64,000 bases of DNA, from positions 1-64,000 of the forward strand of contig DRQF01000120.1 in assembly GCA_011369445.1 (NCBI GenBank). Reading direction: 5' to 3'. Source of the DNA: Planctomycetota bacterium. GTDB taxonomy: Bacteria; Planctomycetota; GCA-002687715; DRQF01. Below, piece by piece: positions 1-6,663 of this stretch. The notes below the pieces were generated by a model, which saw only the letters and a list, made by a program, of their open reading frames with translations, was not told the origin of the DNA and searched no databases. Within the stretch, counting starts at the first letter, position 1, and each line of letters opens with the position of its first letter. Both the position numbers and the translations under genes were made by a program.

Positions 1-1
1 C

Positions 2-427
2 GGCGTTGACTACTTGATTGTCGGTGCGCATGCGCTGGCGGTGCACGGACACGTCCGTGCCACAAAGGACCTGGATGTCTGGGTCCGTCCCTCGCCTGAC
101 AACGCGGCGAGGGTGCTCAAGGCTCTGTTGGCTTTTGGGGCTCCGATTCTCGATCTGACACAGGAGGATTTGGCTTCTCCGGGGGTTGTTTTCCAAATCG
201 GAGTGCCACCGGTCAGGATCGATGTGCTCACTCAGATTGATGGCGTCGAATTCGATGTCGCATGGTCGGAGAGGGTTGTTGTCACGCGGCGTGCGGGAAA
301 CGTCTATGTGCTTTCGAAACGTCTATTGATCGTGAACAAGCAGGCGAGTGGTCGGTTGCAGGACTTGGCCGATGTCGAGCGCCTTCGCGATTCCGACGGA
401 CCGGATGACGGGCTCGAGGGAGCGTGA
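2..427 (+). CDS. Nucleotidyltransferase-fold protein, 5' end outside window
   Basis: The reading frame is already open at the first bases (G-V-D-Y precedes L-I-V-G-A-H-A), so the true start lies upstream of the window; the TTG at 14 is probably internal. The visible 141 residues carry the small nucleotidyltransferase signature: a hydrophobic strand ending VGAHALAVHG, then RATKDLDVWV, where the D-L-D pair would be the first two metal-binding carboxylates, then a C-terminal KRLLIVNKQASGRLQDLADVERL segment typical of the DUF6036/AbiEii-like group. Members are often toxins or toxin-like partners of mobile elements. No obvious antitoxin is visible because the upstream side is missing. It stops 62 bases before the left end of an IS256-type element. 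Its target, or even whether it is active, cannot be judged from sequence. Confidence 0.75.
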   Translation, partial: GVDYLIVGAHALAVHGHVRATKDLDVWVRPSPDNAARVLKALLAFGAPILDLTQEDLASPGVVFQIGVPPVRIDVLTQIDGVEFDVAWSERVVVTRRAGNVYVLSKRLLIVNKQASGRLQDLADVERLRDSDGPDDGLEGA

Positions 428-489
428 ATCTCGTGCCCCCATCGGGTCGGGATTCAGTCGCTGAGGAGACTGGGGGTGAGGAGGTCGGA

Positions 490-514
490 GGGGATTGTCC
501 CGATTTCCGTTGAA
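490..514 (+). repeat. Left terminal inverted repeat of the IS256-type element
   Basis: Imperfect 25-base repeat beginning GGGGATTGTCC and ending CCGTTGAA. It matches the inverted right end (1916-1940) at 19 of 25 positions, with the mismatches grouped at positions 5-6, 12-14 and 17. Confidence 0.75.
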
Positions 515-544
515 ACTCGGCGGCTCGGGTAGCCACTTCTGAGT

Positions 545-1840
545 CTATGCGGCGTCCTCCTTCTTGTCGATGTCCTTGAGAGTTTCGATGAGCATGGGCA
601 TGTGCTGGTAGCCGGTGATTCGTCGGAATTTCTTCTCTGCGTGAAGGAGCATCTTCGACGCCCAGCGCAGCGCCATGTCTGCGCTGCTCCACCGCTTGAC
701 GTTCCTGCAGAGTTCGCGCGTTCGAGAGAAGATGTTCTCGATCGGGTTGGTGCTTCGGAGTACCTTCCGCAATTCGTGAGGGACCTGGAGACGGTGAATC
801 GTGATTGTCTCCTCCAGGCCCTCGCGGAGGCTCGAGGCCGCCGCAGGACTCATGCTCTCGAGCTTCGCCAGGATCTTCTGCAGCTCCTTTTTGGCGTCGT
901 TGTATCGCAAAAGCCCCCATGCCGCTCGGAGCGCTCGGCGGATCCTCGCCTGTTGACCTTCGGGAAGATAGGAAAGCACATTTCGCATCTTGTGGATCTG
1001 GCAGCGCTGAATCGCCGCATGCTTGCCGAAGATGGCCTTGATCCCCTTCTTCAAAGCCTTCGCCCCGTCAATGACGAACAGACGATTGCGCTTTGGATCG
1101 AGCCCCCTGTCGATGAGATCCTCAAGCAGGGCCTTCACCACAGTGCTGTTCTCGGTCGCGCCATCCCAGATGCCCAGGACATGCTTTTTGCCCTCAGAAT
1201 CCACTCCCAGGGCCGCTACGACCAGGTAATCGTGAAACGAGATGCCGTCGATCATGATGATCGGAATGTCCAGTCCGTCCAAGGGGCGTTCCATCAAAGC
1301 GGCCAGATCCTTGGCCGTGGCCGTCTTCCAGTGGCGGCTGACCGAGCTTTTGCGAACGCCGTAGCCCTCACAGAACTCGTCAATCACCCCCTCGTAGTTG
1401 CGAGTCGACACACCACGGACGACACGGCGGACAACGTCGTCCTCCATCCGCCTATCCGCCTGAAACATCCGGTAGCGTTCCAGTTCGACCTCGCCACCAT
1501 CGACGTGACGAAGGCGGGGGCGCCGAAAGGGAACCTTCTTGCCGCTGAACACGACGTATCCATCCTCGGCTCCCCAGCGCACCGTTTCGCGTTCACGGTC
1601 ATGCTCGTAACGGCCTCCCGCACGCTGCTCAACTTCCTCGTCAATCAGAGCTTTCATGATCAAAAGGCCCGCTTCGGCAGCGATCGCCTCCACCGCTCCC
1701 TGGGTGGCGGCGAGCAGTTGCGGCATCCGAAAAGCAAGCTGAACTTCTCCTCCCCCCACGGCGATGACGCGCCCGTTCTGGGTTCCGGACTTCTTTTTCC
1801 TGGTCCTCGACTTCTTGCTGCGGTATTTCTTACTCGACAC
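545..1840 (-). CDS. IS256-family (mutator-type) DDE transposase
   Basis: The 431-residue protein cuts and joins the ends of the surrounding insertion sequence. The DDE-type core is visible: first Asp in IIMIDGISFHDY, second Asp in LFVIDGAKALKKGI, the conserved C-x2-H of the family in QRCQIHKMRNVLSYLP, and the catalytic Glu in RSTNPIENIFSRTRE. The N-terminus is very basic (runs of K, R and S) and probably contacts DNA. At 431 residues it is a little longer than the usual roughly 400. No frameshift or internal stop is seen, so it may be active. Start is the first ATG, about 100 bases inside the right inverted repeat. The opposite strand also has a long open frame (602-1957), a shadow of codon bias. 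Confidence 0.93.
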   Translation of the reverse strand: MSSKKYRSKKSRTRKKKSGTQNGRVIAVGGGEVQLAFRMPQLLAATQGAVEAIAAEAGLLIMKALIDEEVEQRAGGRYEHDRERETVRWGAEDGYVVFSGKKVPFRRPRLRHVDGGEVELERYRMFQADRRMEDDVVRRVVRGVSTRNYEGVIDEFCEGYGVRKSSVSRHWKTATAKDLAALMERPLDGLDIPIIMIDGISFHDYLVVAALGVDSEGKKHVLGIWDGATENSTVVKALLEDLIDRGLDPKRNRLFVIDGAKALKKGIKAIFGKHAAIQRCQIHKMRNVLSYLPEGQQARIRRALRAAWGLLRYNDAKKELQKILAKLESMSPAAASSLREGLEETITIHRLQVPHELRKVLRSTNPIENIFSRTRELCRNVKRWSSADMALRWASKMLLHAEKKFRRITGYQHMPMLIETLKDIDKKEDAA

Positions 1841-1915
1841 GGCGGTTCTCCATGGGTTTCCTGGTTGCGTTTGTCATTCCCAGGCTACCCGGAACCGCCG
1901 CGTTCATTTCCTCAA

Positions 1916-1940
1916 TTCAACGGGAAGACGGACATCCCCC
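1916..1940 (-). repeat. Right terminal inverted repeat of the IS256-type element
   Basis: Read on the minus strand it begins GGGGGATGTCC and ends CCCGTTGAA, the imperfect partner of the left end at 490-514. Confidence 0.75.
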
Positions 1941-2006
1941 GGGGTCGACCTTGGTAACGTGAGCGTGGCGATGTCCGAGGACGACCTGCGCGGCCTCGAT
2001 GCCCCA
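1941..2006 (-). pseudogene. C-terminal remnant of a tyrosine recombinase (integrase)
   Basis: Directly outside the right end of the insertion sequence the minus strand encodes W-GIEAAQVVLGHRHAHVTKV. This resembles the box-II region of tyrosine recombinases (usual form GxEAAQxVLGHxxAxVTxVYAERD), just before the catalytic Tyr. The frame runs to exactly the insertion boundary, where the expected V-Y-A-E becomes V-D-P. No upstream Arg or His box and no continuation left of the element are recognisable, so only a fragment survives. What is seen is one short motif; the integrase origin and disruption by the transposon are inferred. It could be a chance match, but a run of this length in the right order is unlikely to be accidental. 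Confidence 0.5.
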
Positions 2007-2130
2007 GTCCTCCGCGCCAGGCTCGGCTGAGTTGGCCAGAAACCACCCTAACACGTTGCCCACAAAGCACTTATAGTAGTGCACGATCTTCGGACAAATG
2101 CTTGGCCGTCTGGTTGTCATCTCCCTGCAT

Positions 2131-2152
2131 TTATTTGCTGCGCAGCAAATAA
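2131..2152. promoter_or_regulatory. Operator 1: perfect 22-bp palindrome upstream of the AbiE-like operon
   Basis: The half-site TTATTTGCTGC is followed by its exact complement, giving an 11+11 palindrome with no spacer. It is AT-rich against a GC-rich background. It lies about 73-94 bases upstream of the antitoxin start and about 12 bases upstream of the putative -35. A related imperfect copy overlaps the -10 (operator 2). AbiEi antitoxins are known to bind inverted repeats and repress their own operon, so this is the likely autoregulatory site. Confidence 0.7.
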
Positions 2153-2163
2153 GGTGTTTTCTC

Positions 2164-2206
2164 TTGCGCCTGGGCCAGATTTGGCGATATTTACTGTGCA
2201 GGAAAT
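2164..2206 (+). promoter_or_regulatory. Putative AbiE operon promoter overlapping operator 2
   Basis: A TTGCGC -35-like hexamer (2164-2169) is followed after 18 bases by TATTTA (2188-2193). The -10 sits inside ATTTACTGTGCAGGAAAT (2189-2206), which matches the central 18 bases of operator 1 at 15 positions. The two dyad centres are 56 bases apart. A strong AGGAG ribosome-binding site (2213-2217) follows, 7 bases before the ATG at 2225. Repressor bound at operator 2 would block RNA polymerase. The promoter hexamers are inferred by eye. Confidence 0.55.
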
Positions 2207-2224
2207 CTCATCAGGAGCTTTTCG

Positions 2225-3298
2225 ATGAGCGGAAGGCCACAAACCGAACAATCGATCGTCGAGCGTCTGCAAGATGCGCTGCGCGGCCTCCCGAGAGTAG
2301 AGGTCCGCGACTGGAGGCTCGAGCCATCTCCTGGAGATCTCCAGGGGGATGGAGTGCTCGACATCAGCGTCGCTGACCGCCACCTCTCGCTGGTGCTCGA
2401 GATCAAAAAGAGCGTTTATCCCCGCGACGTTCGGCAAGTCATAGAGCAGATGAGGCGCACCTCGCGGCAACCGAGCCATCGCCTCGCGGTCCTCGTGGCC
2501 GAGTCCATTTCGCCCGGGGCGAAGGAGCTGCTCCAGGCTGAGGAACTCGGATACTGGGACTCCGGCGGAAGCCTCTTTCTGACCGCTCCCGGCCTGTTCA
2601 TCCTGATCGAACGCCCGGCGCCCAAGTCTCTCAAGCGCACCATGCGCACGTTGTTCTCCGGCCGTCGAGCGCAGGCAATCCTCGCCATCTTGAATTCGCA
2701 TGAGGAGTGGGTCGGCGTCGCCGAGGTTGCGCGCCGGTCGGGTGTGTCGAGGCCAACGGTGTCCCAGGTGATGACCGAGCTCGAGCGACAGGGCTTCATG
2801 GACTTTCGCGGGGCCGGCCCCACGAAGGAACGACGAGTCGAATCTCCAGGAGAACTCCTCGACACCTGGGTGAAGGAATTTCCGATGCTCAGGAAAACTC
2901 ACGCGCGTCGGTTCTTCGTCCCTGGTCACAAGGCAGATCGACTCGCAGACGAGATCTCAAGGAAGCTGGAAGAGAGGGGCGTGACCTACGGACTCACTGG
3001 CCAGGCCGCCGCTCAGCGCTACGCACCGTTTCTCTCGAGCATCTCCGTGGTCACGCTCCGGATTCTTCAATCTCCCGCAGTCGAGGAAGCCATCGCCGAT
3101 CTCGGTGGACATGAGGTGGATGAAGGAGCAAACCTCGAAGTCTTCGCGACCAAGTCGGGAGATGAATTCAACTTCCGGGAGAAAGTCGACGATGTCTGGC
3201 TTTTGAGCCCGATTCAGGTCTACCTCGACCTCATGGGAAGCAAGGGGCGGTCGCAGGAACTCGCCGATCACCTTCGTCGGGAGAGGATCGGATTCTGA
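2225..3298 (+). CDS. AbiEi-type antitoxin / autorepressor
   Basis: The 357-residue protein looks like the antitoxin of a type IV AbiE-like toxin-antitoxin pair. Residues about 145-197 form a winged helix (AILAILNSHEEWVGVAEVA then RRSGVSRPTVSQVMTELERQG). The part before it (about 40-130) contains LDISVADRHLSLVLEIKKS and the GYWDSGGSLFL strand found in many AbiEi-family proteins. The D...E-I-K pattern there recalls a PD-(D/E)XK nuclease fold. The C-terminal half ends with a segment common to the family (VWLLSPIQVYLDLMG). In this family the antitoxin does not contact the toxin directly but represses the operon; the two dyads upstream fit that. A good AGGAG site supports this start. The stop overlaps the next start by one base (TGATG). 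Confidence 0.85.
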   Translation: MSGRPQTEQSIVERLQDALRGLPRVEVRDWRLEPSPGDLQGDGVLDISVADRHLSLVLEIKKSVYPRDVRQVIEQMRRTSRQPSHRLAVLVAESISPGAKELLQAEELGYWDSGGSLFLTAPGLFILIERPAPKSLKRTMRTLFSGRRAQAILAILNSHEEWVGVAEVARRSGVSRPTVSQVMTELERQGFMDFRGAGPTKERRVESPGELLDTWVKEFPMLRKTHARRFFVPGHKADRLADEISRKLEERGVTYGLTGQAAAQRYAPFLSSISVVTLRILQSPAVEEAIADLGGHEVDEGANLEVFATKSGDEFNFREKVDDVWLLSPIQVYLDLMGSKGRSQELADHLRRERIGF

Positions 3299-4191
3299 TG
3301 GACAAGCCTCGCACGAAAGAGGGTTACGACGACGGGATCACAGCAGAGTGCGTTCGGGTCCTCGTGACCCTGCTTCGAGGTCTCGGTCCGTGGAAGGAGT
3401 CGGTCTACCTCGTTGGTGGTTTGGCTCCGAAGTACATCATCGAGGCAGCCCCTCCGGAGGTCCCCGAGCACGCCGGGACCTTGGACGTCGATTTGGTGAT
3501 CGACCAGAAGATCTTGGAGGAGACCGAGGCCTACAAGACGCTGGAGAAAAACCTCAAGAGAATCGGGTTCGAGCGAGCGACCAACGACGCTGGCTCCAAG
3601 CTCTCCTGGCGCTGGCAGATTCGAACCGACAAGGGGCACCTGATCCTGCTGGAATTCCTCGTCGATGCGCCCGGTGTCGGCGGCGGCCGAGTCGAACCGC
3701 TGCCAGCGAAGGGGCGTCGAGTTTCGGCGCTGAACGTGCCTCACGCCTCCCTCGTTTTCGACTTCCACGGCGAGTCCATCGAAACCGCGGAGCTGCTTGG
3801 CGAGAACGGGATCGTGGAGGAACGGATCCGCCATGCCAATATCGTGAGCTTCCTCTGCTTGAAGGCCTTCGCTTTCGAAGACCGATACGAGCGCAAAGAT
3901 GCCTACGACCTCAACTACTGTCTGGAGCACGCAGCGATCGACGCAGTGACCCGCGGCTTTCGGTCAGCCCTCGAAGGCCGTCGCAGAGACGAAATCAATG
4001 CGGCCGTCGATATTCTCCGCCGACGATTCGTGGGCGCCGATCGCACACGAAGTCACCTCCTCGACGGTCCTGTGGCCGTCGCGAAGTTTGAGCTCGGGGA
4101 AGAGAATGCCTCCGAGACTCGAGAACGCCGAGTCCTTCGGCAGCGCGAGGTCAGTTCCGTGATCGCATCACTTCTCGACGAGCTGGGTTGA
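3298..4191 (+). CDS. AbiEii-type nucleotidyltransferase toxin
   Basis: Translationally coupled to the antitoxin by a one-base overlap. The 297-residue protein has the DNA polymerase beta-like nucleotidyltransferase signature: VYLVGG at about residues 36-41, then GTLDVDLVI with Asp63 and Asp65 as the likely metal ligands, and a third carboxylate in LILLEFLVD. Further on, LKAFAFEDRYERKDAYDLNY matches the K-x-R-x-K-D-x-x-D-L element of AbiEii toxins. Family members arrest growth or abort phage infection by attaching nucleotides to RNA or other targets; the substrate here cannot be told from sequence. All expected catalytic residues appear present. About 120 bases separate its stop from the tRNA-Val gene. 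Confidence 0.85.
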   Translation: MDKPRTKEGYDDGITAECVRVLVTLLRGLGPWKESVYLVGGLAPKYIIEAAPPEVPEHAGTLDVDLVIDQKILEETEAYKTLEKNLKRIGFERATNDAGSKLSWRWQIRTDKGHLILLEFLVDAPGVGGGRVEPLPAKGRRVSALNVPHASLVFDFHGESIETAELLGENGIVEERIRHANIVSFLCLKAFAFEDRYERKDAYDLNYCLEHAAIDAVTRGFRSALEGRRRDEINAAVDILRRRFVGADRTRSHLLDGPVAVAKFELGEENASETRERRVLRQREVSSVIASLLDELG

Positions 4192-4310
4192 CACGCACGA
4201 CGTCGATGTGCTCTTCACGAGTTGGAGGTCAACCCTCGCTTTGTCGTGGCGGTGGCCGAGGACGGTCAGGGGACGCGTAAGTCACGCGCTCAGCAGGAAC
4301 ATACTAGCAG

Positions 4311-4384
4311 TGGGCGATGAGGGGCTCGAACCCCCGACCCCCTCGGTGTAAACGAGGTGCTCTAGCCAACTGAGCTAATCGCCC
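4311..4384 (-). tRNA. tRNA-Val (anticodon TAC)
   Basis: Read on the minus strand, the acceptor stem GGGCGAT pairs with ATCGCCC; the D arm is AGCTCAGTTGGCTAGAGC; the anticodon stem-loop is CCTCG-TTTACAC-CGAGG with anticodon TAC; and the T arm carries GGTTCGAGCCCC. The discriminator base is A at 4311. CCA is not encoded. The 3' end faces the accessory region to the left, the usual orientation for an integration site used by tyrosine recombinases. Confidence 0.97.
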
Positions 4385-4483
4385 TGGAATGCGGTCGGGA
4401 GAGGTGTAGGACAGGGACGACGGGAAGTCAATGCGGAAGGGGCGCTGGAAGGGCGGGCATGGGCGGTTTTCCCGGAAATCCCC

Positions 4484-4513
4484 TTGACAGAAAGTCCTTG
4501 CGACGGGTAAGAA
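4484..4513 (+). promoter_or_regulatory. Putative sigma-70 promoter of the first zinc-finger membrane protein
   Basis: TTGACA (4484-4489), 18-base spacer, TAAGAA (4508-4513), lying 60-90 bases before the start at 4573. The -35 is a perfect consensus match. Confidence 0.6.
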
Positions 4514-4572
4514 TAAGAGTGTCAAAAGACGTTCTTGTTGTTGCCGAATGAATGCTGCCTGGAGAGTCAGGG

Positions 4573-5361
4573 ATGAGCGAGCGCGAGCGTAGGGTCTGCA
4601 CGGACCCATGGACCGGCGTGACCTACGAGAAGAAGGCGGGCGAGAAGGTGCCTCCGCGGGCTCATCTGACCGACGAGTGCCTCCGCCTCCTGAATCTCTA
4701 CGCGGCGTTCGAAGACCAGAGGAAACCCGGCTCCTTGGCCCGGCAACACGTCGACGCTTGCCCGAACTGCCAGAAGTACATCGCGCGGAAGGAATGGGAG
4801 CGGAAGAAGGAAGAGGAGCTCCTCTCCTCCCCCGACGTCGAAGCCCTCGTTGCGGACTACGCCAAACGCTTCCGCGTCCCCGTGTGGCAAAGACGCAAGT
4901 TCATCGCCGCGGCCTCCGTGCTCGCCCTCGGCGCCCTCGGCCTCGGTGCCAAGGCCTGGTTCGGACGCAGCGGACCCCAGCCCGTCGGCAACGGCGGTTC
5001 GCCGACGCCGCATGCGGATCGGCACGTCTTTGACGCGAACGCACGGCTTGACCGGCTGTTCAACCAAGGCGGCATCGGCGCGGTCTCTGGACACTTGGTC
5101 GGTGCTTCGGAACTCGAAACGCTCCGTGTTTTGCGGTGGATCAGCATGCGGGGGCAGACAGCTCTGATCCCCACGGTCATCCCCCTGCTATCGGACCCGC
5201 GTCTCGCGATTAGGAATGGCGCAGCGGGAACACTGTCCATTCTTCCACCTGTTCCCATCAAGCCATTCCTTCAATCCATCCGCCAAGCCGCCGCGAGCGA
5301 GACGGATGCACGGCTACGAGGATCTCTCGAACGGTTGGCGCAAAAAGTCGATGGGGCGTGA
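4573..5361 (+). CDS. Membrane protein with anti-sigma-type zinc-binding motif (copy 1)
   Basis: 262 residues, no function assigned. The start at 4573 is preferred over the ATG at 4552 because GGAGAG ends 6 bases before it. The N-terminal cytoplasmic part has LTDECLRLLNLYAAFED and then RQHVDACPNCQKYIARKEW; the H-x3-C-x2-C pattern plus the earlier Cys is that of zinc-finger anti-sigma factors. A single membrane segment follows (about FIAAASVLALGALGLGAKAW), then an external domain of about 120 residues with helical, HEAT-like character (LIPTVIPLLSDPRLAIRNGA). It is clearly a paralogue of the gene at 5759. No sigma factor gene is adjacent, so an anti-sigma role is only a possibility. Confidence 0.8.
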   Translation: MSERERRVCTDPWTGVTYEKKAGEKVPPRAHLTDECLRLLNLYAAFEDQRKPGSLARQHVDACPNCQKYIARKEWERKKEEELLSSPDVEALVADYAKRFRVPVWQRRKFIAAASVLALGALGLGAKAWFGRSGPQPVGNGGSPTPHADRHVFDANARLDRLFNQGGIGAVSGHLVGASELETLRVLRWISMRGQTALIPTVIPLLSDPRLAIRNGAAGTLSILPPVPIKPFLQSIRQAAASETDARLRGSLERLAQKVDGA

Positions 5362-5606
5362 TGTCCATCTCTGCCTCACCGGACCCTTCGGGGCGACGTA
5401 TTTGTGTCACGGTCACCGGAGGCAGCGGTGGAAGAGCCGAGGTGATCGTTGACACGCCGGGACTGGCACAACGTGTCGTCATCGATTTGGACCAGGGTGC
5501 TGGATTTCATTGCTTTTCTTTGCCCAATGGAATCAGTGACGGCGTGATCGTTAGCGGAACAGATGCTCTTGGAAACGACGCGGTCGCGCTCCTCTCGTTG
5601 CTCTAA
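5361..5606 (+). CDS. Small hypothetical protein coupled to the upstream gene
   Basis: 81 residues, unrecognised. The ATG at 5361 overlaps the preceding stop by one base (TGATG), and a GTG just before it is an alternative start. The sequence is rich in Val, Gly, Ser and Asp with alternating hydrophobic residues (VTVTGGSGGRAEVIVDTP, then QRVVIDLDQGAG), suggesting a small beta-sandwich. No signal peptide or membrane segment is apparent. Coupling and a protein-like composition support a real gene, but it is short. Confidence 0.6.
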   Translation: MSISASPDPSGRRICVTVTGGSGGRAEVIVDTPGLAQRVVIDLDQGAGFHCFSLPNGISDGVIVSGTDALGNDAVALLSLL

Positions 5607-5709
5607 GCTTTACGGCTGAGCTGCCTGACACATGTCAGTTCGCAACAACCCGTGACTCATTTCCGCCACAGGGACGAGTGAAAGCGATGAGCGTCTCTAC
5701 GGAACTAGC

Positions 5710-5739
5710 TTGACCTCCTTTCAGTGCACCTCATAATAC
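5710..5739 (+). promoter_or_regulatory. Putative promoter of the second zinc-finger membrane protein
   Basis: TTGACC (5710-5715), 18-base spacer, TAATAC (5734-5739). The predicted transcript would begin about 12 bases before the ATG at 5759, leaving a leader only just long enough for the GGAGGA site at 5748-5753. Confidence 0.55.
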
Positions 5740-5758
5740 AGTGCATTGGAGGAACGCC

Positions 5759-6568
5759 ATGAGTGGATGGGATGAGTTGGCGCGGAGTATGGGGTCGCGG
5801 AAGAGTTCGGGTGGGGTGAGGAGCGGTCGGCCGAGGCGGCCCGTCCTTTGCGATGAGTGCATTCGATTCCTGTCCATCCATTCGGCATTCGAGGATCAGA
5901 GGGAAGACGGGTCGATGGCGCGGGAGCACATCGACGGGTGCGAGGCGTGCCAGCAGTACTTCGCTTGGAAGGAGTGGAATCGGAAGCGGGAGGAGGCGTT
6001 CTACACCTCGCCCGAGGTCGTGGGGCTGGTGGAGGAATACGCCCGGCGGTTTCGTCTCCCCTTCTGGCAGCGAAGGCGGGTGCAGTTGACCGGCGGACTC
6101 CTCCTCCTCGTCGCGTGCGCCGCCCTCGTCCTCTTCCTGGCTTCCCACCGCGCCCAAGGCACGCCGCCCGTCCTCTTCATCGGGGTCACGGCAGGGGGTG
6201 GGTCGCCGACGCCGAACGTGGTCAAGGCAATCTCCGAGAGTTTCGACGGGCTCGATCGCGTCTATGTTGAAGGCGGAGTGCCGGCCATCAACAAGGTGTT
6301 CTCGGAGGGCACGACCCAGGACATCCTCGCGGCTGCGCACTGGGCGGCCGAGCGCGTGAAGACGCCCCTGATCCCAACCTTTGTCGCCGCCCTCGCGGAC
6401 GGGCGGATCGAAGTGAGAAAGGCCGCGACCGCCGCATTGATGAGAATGCCCCCCCTCACAGTCAAACCGTTCGTATCCTCGCTGTCGCAAGCTGCCAGCA
6501 TGGAACCCAATCCCCAGTTCGGAATGGTCCTTCAGTCCTTCGCGACGGAGATCTCTCGAGCTCGGTGA
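5759..6568 (+). CDS. Membrane protein with anti-sigma-type zinc-binding motif (copy 2)
   Basis: 269 residues. GGAGGA five bases before the ATG at 5759 decides this start over the in-frame GTG at 5741. It repeats the layout of the gene at 4573: LCDECIRFLSIHSAFEDQ, then REHIDGCEACQQYFAWKEW (H-x3-C-x2-C), a shared SPEVVGLVEEYARRFRLPFWQRR stretch, one membrane span (GLLLLVACAALVLFLA) and an external helical domain ending in FVSSLSQAASMEPNPQFG. The shared cytoplasmic and juxtamembrane parts are more alike than the external parts, so the two copies may sense different things through a common cytoplasmic module. A signalling role is inferred; no partner sigma factor or kinase is next to it. Confidence 0.8.
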   Translation: MSGWDELARSMGSRKSSGGVRSGRPRRPVLCDECIRFLSIHSAFEDQREDGSMAREHIDGCEACQQYFAWKEWNRKREEAFYTSPEVVGLVEEYARRFRLPFWQRRRVQLTGGLLLLVACAALVLFLASHRAQGTPPVLFIGVTAGGGSPTPNVVKAISESFDGLDRVYVEGGVPAINKVFSEGTTQDILAAAHWAAERVKTPLIPTFVAALADGRIEVRKAATAALMRMPPLTVKPFVSSLSQAASMEPNPQFGMVLQSFATEISRAR

Positions 6569-6602
6569 GCCAAGCCGCCAGAAGCGATCTTGGATGCCGG
6601 GC

Positions 6603-6634
6603 AGAAAACGGGCCGAGGCGGGGTGCCTCGGCCC
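6603..6634 (-). terminator. Rho-independent terminator of the secreted nidogen-like gene
   Basis: A perfect 10-bp stem, GGGCCGAGGC (6610-6619) with GCCTCGGCCC (6625-6634), and a 5-base loop. On the minus strand it is followed by GTTTTCTG, giving the U-run, about 30 bases past the stop at 6664. There is no T-run on the plus strand. Confidence 0.8.
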
Positions 6635-6663
6635 ATTGAGGATTCAGGGTTGGATGCGCTGGA

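Larger units (their letters stand above)
490..1940 (-). mobile_element. IS256-family insertion sequence, apparently intact
   Basis: One transposase gene fills the element and is flanked by imperfect inverted repeats: the left end starts GGGGATTGTCC at 490 and the right end, read on the opposite strand from 1940, starts GGGGGATGTCC. The 25-base ends match at 19 positions. A second inverted block lies a little further inside on both sides (CGGCGG followed by CGGGTAGCC). The flanking nonamers (gaggtcgga at 481-489 and ggggtcgac at 1941-1949) match at 6 of 9, so there may be an old, decayed target duplication. Exact ends are inferred from the repeats. Confidence 0.85.

Noticed and set aside
602-1957. 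Long plus-strand open frame opposite the transposase
   Set aside because: It lies antisense to a clear IS256 transposase with conserved DDE motifs and has no protein-family features; high GC and codon bias produce it.
4192-4310. Possible small gene between the toxin and tRNA-Val
   Set aside because: About 120 bases with no plausible start and no motif.
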